Shown here piece after piece: positions 56,237 through 64,000 of a stretch of 64,000 nt of DNA (positions within the stretch are counted from its first letter, which is position 1; each line of letters opens with the position of its first letter). The translations under genes were made by a program, and so were the position numbers. Source of the stretch: Alopecurus myosuroides (taxonomy: Eukaryota > Streptophyta > Magnoliopsida > Poales > Poaceae); the NCBI GenBank assembly GCA_028641055.1, contig CM054059.1, positions 114,113,392 through 114,177,391 on the forward strand, in the 5' to 3' direction. A model generated the notes under the pieces. That model was not told the origin of the DNA and ran no database searches. It saw only the letters and a program-made list of their open reading frames with translations.

Positions 56237-59200
56237 CTGTAAGGACCCCAGACCGGCAGTCTGAAACCCTACGTATGCATACATTCACGATCCCAGAAAG
56301 ATCAGTCGTGAACAACATACACAGTTGGCACACAGAAATACATCATCCATTACACGAATACATAAAGGTATTACACAAATGATCACATGATCAAGTTTAA
56401 AGCAACTGCCAAAAGGGCAGGCAACTTAACAAACACATCGGAAGACAAATAAAAACACAACGCAGTTGAGCCCAAGTCACGCCTTAACCTACAGGCTGCT
56501 GACCCGGAGACGATCCTAGTTCGCAGAGCCGTCAACTCCGTACTTCTCTTCATAGATCTCCTTCGGAGACTCCTTCTCAAAGTCTGGCAAGTAGATACCA
56601 GGGGCGAAACCATAATGAGTACATTTGAATGTACTCAGCAAGACATCCATCATATCACTTACCAACATGCAACTATGCTTATATGGTGGAATAGGTAGGC
56701 TATAAATAGGGTTTACTACCAATGGTGTTCATATATGATTGACACCACAGTTGCAGTCAGGTTAATCTGTATCTTCGTTGAAGAAGATACTTCAGAAGAA
56801 AATAATATAGTTTTATTTCTCTTGTAGATCTCACATGTACAAGAGTTTTTTTGTAAAACTTTGTTAAAGAATATTTTCTCTTTGCAAAACTTCTTGGAAT
56901 CAGTTTCCAGAATTCTTGCTTAGAGTAGAAAAGGTTTTCTTTGCAAAACATTTTGTTTTGTATAACATCATCTGGCTTTTCATTATCGACGATACCTCCA
57001 CGGTATAAGTTTCCATTCCTTTCCGAACTTCACAAGTTCAACACTTCCGTTCCAAAATTCCTTTTCAAAAACTTCCTCTTTTGAAAACATTGACACAATG
57101 CTAGCTACATGGCCATTCAACCGTCCATATCCGAGGACGCGGCTATCTCGAAATAGTTTTACTCTGCAGAGGTGTACACATTTCCACCAGATCCAGAATC
57201 CACCATGAAACACCCATGGACTGTCCTCAACCTATGAGAACATCAGATAACTGATCTTGACTATCCGCTATGTGCAAGCTAGTACATGACTATCTCTTCA
57301 ATTGGGGTTCCCCCTCCCTGGCAAGCCGTGTCCCACACCGCCCAAACAGGAGACCCAACTGCTGCATCCGGAGGGAAAATTAATCCCACACTTTAGATGT
57401 CCCGTATTCTCCACTCCTAGCGAAATTTCGGTTCGGAGGATCCAATCCCCTATAGCACTTGAGATAGCACACATACTAACCATAACAAGTTTTTAATAAG
57501 GCCCCTACCCATATTGGGGTAAAGTGGCAGTACGGTAAAGGTTGTCCAGCGAAGACTAGGTTATGTGTCATTTTTGAAAACACCACTTTCTCAAAAATGA
57601 CCACTTCCACATTCATCCGGAGAACAAGGATTCGCCCTTTTCTCCGGGTTTTTTTTTCGTAAAGCCTTTGTTTTGTAGAATCACAATTTTAGGGTGTCCA
57701 CTTAGGGACTAATATATTTTATGGTAATAAATACCATATGGTGGCCTATGGGCTTGGTATTACCAAGTTTAACTACTGGCATAATAGTAACATATATACT
57801 AGTATAGTAGTAATAGCCACATCAAAAATAGTTTTGATAATCCAGTTTTGGTAAAACTTCAGAGGTAAAACATGCATGATATATAATGGTAAGTATTGTA
57901 TCAGCAAGCAATCAGGATGGCTTGCCTGGTATCTCCTTGTGTCCCTGGTTTTGGAGTGACTGGAACTTGAAACAGATCTTCACGACACTTCCTTCCTCTT
58001 CGTTTTCTAACGTCGTAAAAGGAATAAAGGACACACATTCAGAACCAATCAAGGCAATAAACCATACATAACAATACATACAGCAAGGAAATCTAATAAT
58101 AACAAAATCACTCAATTATTAATTGAGGCAAACCATCAAACAATCCTACTTGGCAGAAATGCCATTTAATAAGACAACTTAAGGTTGGAGGGACATATCT
58201 CACAACCTTAATATCATGGATTCAGTGGGTGTGCCACTCTCATACCAAGATATTAATAAGCCCAAAATACACTTAGGTTCACAAGGGTGAGCCTACTAAA
58301 AGTATATAAAACATGCACAAAAATAAGCATGGCAATGGGTCTATCAACCACACCACAAAAAACAAAAAGGTAGCTATCCTACTAAATCTAATTTCACACC
58401 AAGAATAAATAAGGCACATTATTTGCAAAAGTTACCTTTACAAATCAGTGAGCCTACACAAGGATAACAAGGTAATAGACTCATCACAAAGCACACAATT
58501 CTCATAGTGAGAACAATAGAAACAATGACTGAAAAGGAGGAATCTTATAGACATGCTTCTACTAAGGGTTTGCTATGCAAACAAGAATAATAAGTAAAGT
58601 ACTAAAATGCAAACAAGGAACCATGTTATCATAATGGTAAATGAAAACATGTCCTCATGCAAGGATACACAAATATCTACCAAACACAAGTTGGCAGGAA
58701 AAATTAATTCAATACAAAAACTGCTAAGGAAACTAGCACTACTCAAACATGAAGAATCAATGGATGCATTTCAATCAAGTAATTGAAATACAACCAGAGG
58801 GTCCATGTCCTGAAAACAGTAGTGAAAATTATCTATACTTGCTATAACAAAAATATCCCATCTGATAAAACAATGCATCAATTTGCAGGGCAACTCCTAC
58901 ATACTAGTAGTAATAAAAAGGGACATTACTAGGGGAAACAAACAACACTAAAAATATGGATTTTTCCTAGCAAGGCACACATGATTATAACCACTTACAA
59001 ACAGAAGCATACCCATTTTCATTTAGCACAAAAATTCCCAAAGAAAAAATACTAGGCACTCATTAGTAAAAGAACTATATAAAAGAAACACATCTAGTGT
59101 GGGGGAAATAATGTTTCCACCAAAAATGCAATGACACCAGTGGGTGTTCCACTAGCATATCAAAGCATTAAGAGGTCACAAAGCCTCTGGTCCACTTGTT

Positions 59201-60369
59201 AAAAATTAACAAAAGACTAAACTAGCATCTAGTTCAATAACCATACTAGTAGAAAAATAATAGGGTGCACAAATAAGCAAGGTAAGGATACTCATGCTAC
59301 TGTTTTCACACATGTGAAAACTTTAGGGGTCAAGTACTCATAACAACATCATCAAAAAGCTACTGGCCCTATGAATACAACACAAAAATATGTGGCTATA
59401 CAACCACAAATGATTATGTCAAAAATTCCACACATGAGGGAATTTTTCCATAACAATCTCATAGTGAAGACAAAGCTACTCATGCTTTTCTACCAAATCA
59501 AATGCAAGCTAGCAGAGGTGATACCATCATAATACAAGTACCAACATGGTACTGATTACAATATCTCAACACAACAATTCAATCACTTGCACACAAATTA
59601 ATCAATCAAAAATTATATGCAAGTAGTAAACTAGAGATAAAACATATGCTACTAATATAAATCCTATTTCTTCTCCACTCAAGTCCACACAATATAACAT
59701 GCTAAAATAGTTAAGTAACACTTAGAAAACAAGTTCACACAACTTGTACATGCTAGAAAACAACATTGCAACACAAAAATATAATCACACAATTTAAATA
59801 GTTAAAATGCCAAAATGGCAGAAACAGGTGAAACAAAGATCTGTCCACCAAATTTTATAGGATGCTCTAAAAATTAAACCCTTCTAGGTTTGGATAGTCC
59901 TAAACATATACAGGACCATCCAGTTGAGTTTGCATCAAAATTCATTTTTAATAATTTTATAAAATTCACCAAAGTTCTCTCTGGTGTTTTACCAAATTGC
60001 ATGCCATTTCAAAAATACATGGAATTTGGAAGCAATATTAATTGCTACTGTTAGGAAATTTCAAGGGCTTTCCAATTCAATTGGCCTCACTTCATTCTGA
60101 GTTGTGAAATAAAAATGGTGCTCATTTTGGTGTTTCTGGTACCTGTTGCCAAATCATTTTTCATTGCAAAAATATCCATCCAAATGTAGATCTACAAGTT
60201 GGAGGTGGTTTAGAATTTGTTGCTTTACATCTGTGAATTTTTTCTTGGCCAAATTCGTCTTTTACGTTTCCTTTTTGGCCCTAAAGTAACATGCAATGTT
60301 TCTGCAAAAATAAAATTGGAAAAACTAGTGTCATGGGCTAGATCTGCTAATTGGGCCGGCCAGATCCAA

Positions 60370-61060
60370 ATGCACCGCGGGGGAATCCAGCCGTAGCCGC
60401 TGACCTGCGGGCCATTCGGCCACGCAGGCACAGCGAGGCCCCACGGGCAGGTTTGACCTGCTCCCGCGCGGGTCAAGGGCGCTAACGTCGTGCGCGCGTC
60501 ATCGCGACGTCACTCGCCGGCGGGAGAGCTCCGGCGAGGTTCCAAACCGCGATTCCGTTCACCGTTTTACAAACAAAAGGTATCAACGCGTTGCTCTCAA
60601 CTTGGGGATTCATCTAGGGGCAGCCTCGCTTCCCGGGAAGCAACCGGAGAGCGGCGGCGACGGACGGCGCACGGCGGCCCGAGAGGGAGCACGGCACGGC
60701 ATCGATTCGGAGGGAGAGGGAGAGGGGAAAAAGGGCGGCGAGGCGCGCCTGCTCACCACGAGCGCGCGGGGATGCTCGGAGAAGGCAGAGGAGGAGCGAG
60801 GCCGCGGCGATGCCTCACCGGAGTCCGCCGGACTCGCAGACGAGGACTGGACGGCGCGGGCTCCCTGCGGCGCTTCGGCTCGATTCCATTTGCACCGAGC
60901 ACCACCACGACGAGGCGGAGACGATGGCGCCAACGGCGAGCGGCGGCGAGCTCGGGAACGGCCGATCGACGGCGAGCCTTTTCGAGCTAGGGTTTCGGTT
61001 GAGATATTTTCAGAGGAGAGAGAGGGACTTCGAGGGGGAGAGAGAGGGGGCAGGTAGAGA
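60370..61060. other. GC-rich island in the LARD LTR
   Basis: This block of about 0.7 kb contrasts with AT-rich flanks and is rich in CG dinucleotides. It follows the predicted transcription start on - and would form the start of the transcript. It is open in several frames on both strands because of composition. The matching block in the other LTR is about 50680-51370. Confidence 0.7.
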
Positions 61061-61095
61061 TACACATGGGGGGTTTTTATCTACCTAGCAAGCTT
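61040..61095 (-). promoter_or_regulatory. LARD LTR core promoter candidate
   Basis: On - the order is TAGGTAGATAAAAACCCC (TATA-like, about 61073-61090), then a CT-rich run (CCCCCTCTCTCTCCCCC) and, further on, AAACCCTAG near 60987. A TATA-like site, pyrimidine patch and AAACCCTA box form a plausible plant core promoter about 1.27 kb into the LTR. The same arrangement is at 51352-51400 in the other copy. Confidence 0.5.
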
Positions 61096-62350
61096 CCCTT
61101 CGAAGCAATGGGGCATGGGCAGCCATGCCCTCTACTGCTTGCTACAGGAAGAAGAAGGACAGGGATGACTAGGATTTCCCTTTGGTCCCTGGGTATTTAC
61201 AAGTAGGTCCTTTTCCTCTCTGAAAATGGATGTTTTCACCAAGCAAACAAAGTCAAAATTTTAAATCCTTTTGCCCAAAATTCTAATTAGTTGAGATGTA
61301 CAACATATATGAAAATTGGCTCATTTGCCTAAACTTGATAATTCAAAGTTGTTCAAATTTGAATTCTTACATAAGTGGACATGGAATTTATTAACCTACT
61401 TAGGAGCTTCCAAAAATTATAATTTTTGTCACACATTCCTTATTTGATGTGTTCCTTATGTGGTAGAAAATTCAAGTCATTTTGAGTTACTTCATAGAAC
61501 AAACTTGTTCAAATTTCAAAAAGGTGCTGTCAAGAAAACAGGGGTTTTTGGCAACTTAAATTATTCAAAAACTTGTACCATTTTGTTTTTCATCCTTATT
61601 TATGCTATAGAGCAGGTGGTATTTATTTCATGGCATTTGGAAAAAGTTTGTAGAACAAACTTGTTCAAAATCCCAAATGTTGCTGTGGAGAAAAACCATG
61701 TTTTCAGGACTTTAATGGATTCAATTTTTGGTCTCCTCTTGTGTGTGTTCCTTATTAGATATAAGGAAGAAATGGTATGAATTTCAAATCATTTTAAGAA
61801 AGTTTCCAATAGTAACTTGTTTTAGTTTTTCTGTTTCTGGAAATATTGGAATTTCAATTTAATAAGGCACTTGGCTTTTCTTTAACAATGCTTTGCCAAA
61901 ATATTTATGTGACTAGGGATAGCAAGTCAATGCTCTCCAATACTTTTGTTTTTCAGCTTGCAAGGTTGGAAAAACATTTGATAAGATTTTGGTGAAGCAT
62001 CTAAGAATGCCTCTTTTTCTGATAATCTTTTTAGGGAAATTTATTAAGTGTTTCCTTCTTCTTAATTTGGGTCTTGGAATAATATTCAACAAGTATTGGA
62101 TTCATAAGATGTTTTTGGAAAACTCTTTGATCAATATTTACTTTAGAAAATATTGTCAAAGTCATTGGAACAATATGTTGAATATTTTGTTTTCAATTTC
62201 TTAGCCATGTAAGTTTATATAATTAGTTTGTTTAGTTGCACTCAAACAAATACAATCAAAGTTTAATTGTCACAATCAAAGTTTAATTGTCAAGCAATTA
62301 GCAAAACAACTGTGTTATCAGGTATTCCAAAATTGGGATGTGACAATGAG

Positions 62351-63325
62351 ATTCAGCCTCTCTAGCATGATGGAGTAGATCATGCATATTAGCATATTGA
62401 TAATGTCTCACAATGCCCTTGATTCTATAATGTAATCCTGAAAGAAATCTTTGCATTGTTTGCTCTTCTTGCTCAACCACACGGCCTCTTTGCATAATTA
62501 ATTCCATCTCTTGATAATAAGCATCAACTGTCTTGAGACCTTGCTTCAATTGTTGTAATTTGTCAAATTGTTGCTTATGTAATTGGGTGGTACAAATCTT
62601 TCCCTCATGAGCCTTTTCATGGTGTTCCAAGTAGCAATGGGTAACTCACCATCATTATGCCTCTTTCTCACTAAATTGTCCCACCATCTAAGAGCATATC
62701 CATCAAACTCAGAAGATGCCAACTTGATCTTTCTATCCTCATTATAATCATGCAATCTCCATAGCTTCTCAATTTTCAACTCCCAAAGCAAGAATTCTTC
62801 CACATCCATAGTATCAAAGCTGAAAGATGGAATAGAAAATTTGGGTTTACCCAATATATCTTCTCTATTGTCATTAGCATTGGGCAAAGGCACACGCCTA
62901 GCTCGGCCTTGAAAACCTCCTCTTCCTCTTTCTCCTCTAGCTCCACGGCCAAAATTAGCTTCCTCCTCATTATTTGCATCACTATGGACACTAGCATTGT
63001 CATCATCAATAGGTGGCAACCGAGTTTGAATCAATCTTTGAAGATCAGTCATGGTATTGTTGATGGCATCAATAGAATCTTGCATTACTCTCAATTGAGC
63101 AGTATTGGTCTCGGCCACTTTATTGGTTTACTCCACTTTCTTCTCCATGCCATTAACTATCTCATAAACGGGATCACAAGCTTCATTAACATATTTCTTG
63201 TAGTGTTCCTCATTGTCATCCAATTTCTTTGTCAACACATCCCTTAATGCCTCATACTCCCTCCAATTCACTCCCTCGGATTGGTCCTTCTTTTGCTGCA
63301 CAAGATCACTACTAGAAAGATCCAT
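62351..63325 (-). pseudogene. Gag N-terminal part of the chromovirus-like element
   Basis: The open reading starts at an ATG at 63325 and meets a TAA at 63128-63130. It resumes in frame and carries a Gag core with VEEFLLWELKIEKLW, YALRWWDNL and RLMRERFVPP. A one-base loss near 62580 moves the frame. The other frame continues (KLQQLKQGLKTVDAYYQEME, FLSGLHYRI) to the insertion point at 62350. The rest of Gag is at 46551 and below. Confidence 0.85.
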
Positions 63326-64000
63326 TAGAAGGTTAGTGAAAATAAAACAAGTATAGGTTGTGGTGCCTCTCTCAACTCACTCAAGAATCTAGCAAAACAA
63401 TAGGATACCTTACCACTCCAAAGTGAAAAGAGATACTTACCACAAGTAGAGGCAATTAAAGTGCTTTGGTGTGAAAGAGAGAATACCCAGGTTTTTAACT
63501 CTCACAAAGGCAAACAAGGTTATTTAGTGGGGCTTGGTATGGATACCTAACAATCACCAAAGTAACAATCCTATTTGCTGTCTTAGTGAAGATATAAAAT
63601 ACCCAAGGAAACTCACACAATGGAGACAAATGTGGCAAAGCAATATGTGGATGAAATTTGCAATGCACTAGAAAGTCACTAGCTAGGCTCTTAATTGACA
63701 TGCACAAGATTGCTCAATGAAAAACCAAGTATCACAATGGCAAGCTCAACTAGTAACAATAGTAATGATATGGCCTTTTGCACTTTGTTCTTTTTCTCTT
63801 TTCTCTTCTTTTTTTTATACTTTTTGATTTTTCTATTTTATTTTTTTTGAATTTTTCAATGGACTTACACTAAGCTAGGAGCAACAATTAACCAAACACA
63901 AGTGAACACAATGGTGGTGATGAAATATGAGCAACCTGTCAGAGCACAAAATAGCTATACTTGTGGGTAAGTTCCTATTATAATGCTGTAGAAAGGCTGT
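63326..64000 (-). other. 5' leader of the chromovirus-like element
   Basis: Non-coding DNA upstream of gag. It contains an A-rich stretch on - (about 63780-63850). No primer-binding site was found, so the 5' LTR starts beyond the window. Confidence 0.6.

Larger units (their letters stand above)
52657..56238 (-). other. internal domain of the LARD element, non-coding
   Basis: The 3,582 bp hold PBS at one end and polypurine tract at the other. No retroelement protein was recognised in any frame; the longest open frame near the PBS is 87 codons (56044-55781). The + strand is A-rich and T-poor over most of its length. Phrases such as CAGTGGG...CACTCTCATA occur here and in the LTRs. Confidence 0.85.
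46552..62345 (-). mobile_element. large non-coding LTR element (LARD type), 15.8 kb
   Basis: Two LTRs of 6,105 and 6,107 bp flank a 3,582-bp internal domain. The 5-bp duplication ATGAG is at 46547-46551 and 62346-62350. On - the LTR reads TGTCACATCCCAATTT ... GGGTCCTTACA. The PBS TTGGTATCAGAGCC (56221-56236) adjoins the right-hand LTR, and the polypurine tract AAGGGGGGAAGACC adjoins the left-hand one, so the element runs on -. No gag or pol was found anywhere inside. This matches large retrotransposon derivatives known from Triticeae (Sukkula-like class); the family name is not established. About 45 substitutions between the LTRs by eye (near 0.7%) make it the youngest insertion in this nest. 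Confidence 0.93.
56239..62345 (-). repeat. 5' LTR of the LARD element (6,107 bp)
   Basis: On - this is the promoter-bearing LTR. A 21-bp tandem duplication (ACAATCAAAGTTTAATTGTC type) lies about 60-100 bp inside the start, and also in the other LTR. Confidence 0.95.
41898..64000 (-). mobile_element. decayed chromovirus-like Gypsy element, split by a large nested element
   Basis: On - it reads 5' leader (from beyond 64000), gag (63325-62351, continuing 46551-46409), protease, RT, RNase H, integrase (to 42512) and 3' LTR (about 42500-41898). Removing 46552-62345 restores gag order. The polyprotein has stops at 63128-63130, 46448-46450 and 43886-43888 and a frameshift near 62580. RT/IN motifs such as [13 protein letters not shown] and RGAGPYKVI with NVADLTPY suggest a CRM/Reina-like chromovirus; this is inference. 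The 5' LTR is outside the window. Confidence 0.85.

Noticed and set aside
60490..61065. Arg/Pro/Ser-rich ORFs of 90-166 codons on both strands of the LARD GC island (also 50803-51378)
   Set aside because: They are open in three or more frames at once because of high GC, have no domain motifs, and differ at non-synonymous sites between the two LTR copies.

Overview
The window looks like a chromosome segment from a large grass genome, most likely a Triticeae relative (wheat, goatgrass or barley type). The reasons are dense nested LTR retrotransposons, Stowaway/Tourist MITEs, hAT, Harbinger and Helitron elements with grass-type termini, and two ordinary single-copy plant genes with GT-AG introns. 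Everything here was read by eye. Family names are inferences from visible motifs; coordinates, target-site duplications (TSDs), frames and splice phases were checked against the sequence.

Layout. (1) 1-14616: a nearly complete Tat-lineage Ty3/Gypsy element on +, whose 5' LTR is cut by the window edge. Its sense gag-pol is broken by frameshifts and stops. Its 3' half carries an intact, multi-exon gene on the opposite strand (7809-13013) with its own TATA box. (2) 14617-18249: older elements into which it inserted, namely the 3' end of a second Tat element and a Copia-like LTR region that is itself split by a solo LTR. (3) 18635-25207: DNA transposons. These are a long-TIR element with a Stowaway inside, a Harbinger with a dead transposase, and a hAT nested in another hAT, each hAT with an exact 8-bp TSD. 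(4) 25208-35571: the host gene for imidazoleglycerol-phosphate dehydratase (histidine biosynthesis), 8 exons and 270 codons. Two Tourist MITEs sit in intron 4, a Helitron in intron 6 and a 5-kb Copia element in intron 7. (5) 36443-37828: a two-exon germin-like protein gene on -, with an unusual glycine-rich tail. (6) 37943-41897: intergenic DNA with MITEs and a LINE-like tail. (7) About 41898-64000: a decayed chromovirus-like Gypsy element on -, whose gag is split by a very large young non-coding LTR element (46552-62345) with two 6.1-kb LTRs and a 3.6-kb internal domain, of LARD type.

How it works together. Only the two host genes and the antisense gene inside the first Gypsy element appear able to encode intact proteins. 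The other mobile-element proteins in the window are interrupted. The IGPD gene keeps clean splice phases despite about 7 kb of insertions. The most interesting signal is the antisense eight-exon gene: it has a gypsy-associated 'putative transposon' domain, coiled coils and a nuclear-localisation-like stretch, and it is uninterrupted while the sense ORFs around it have decayed.
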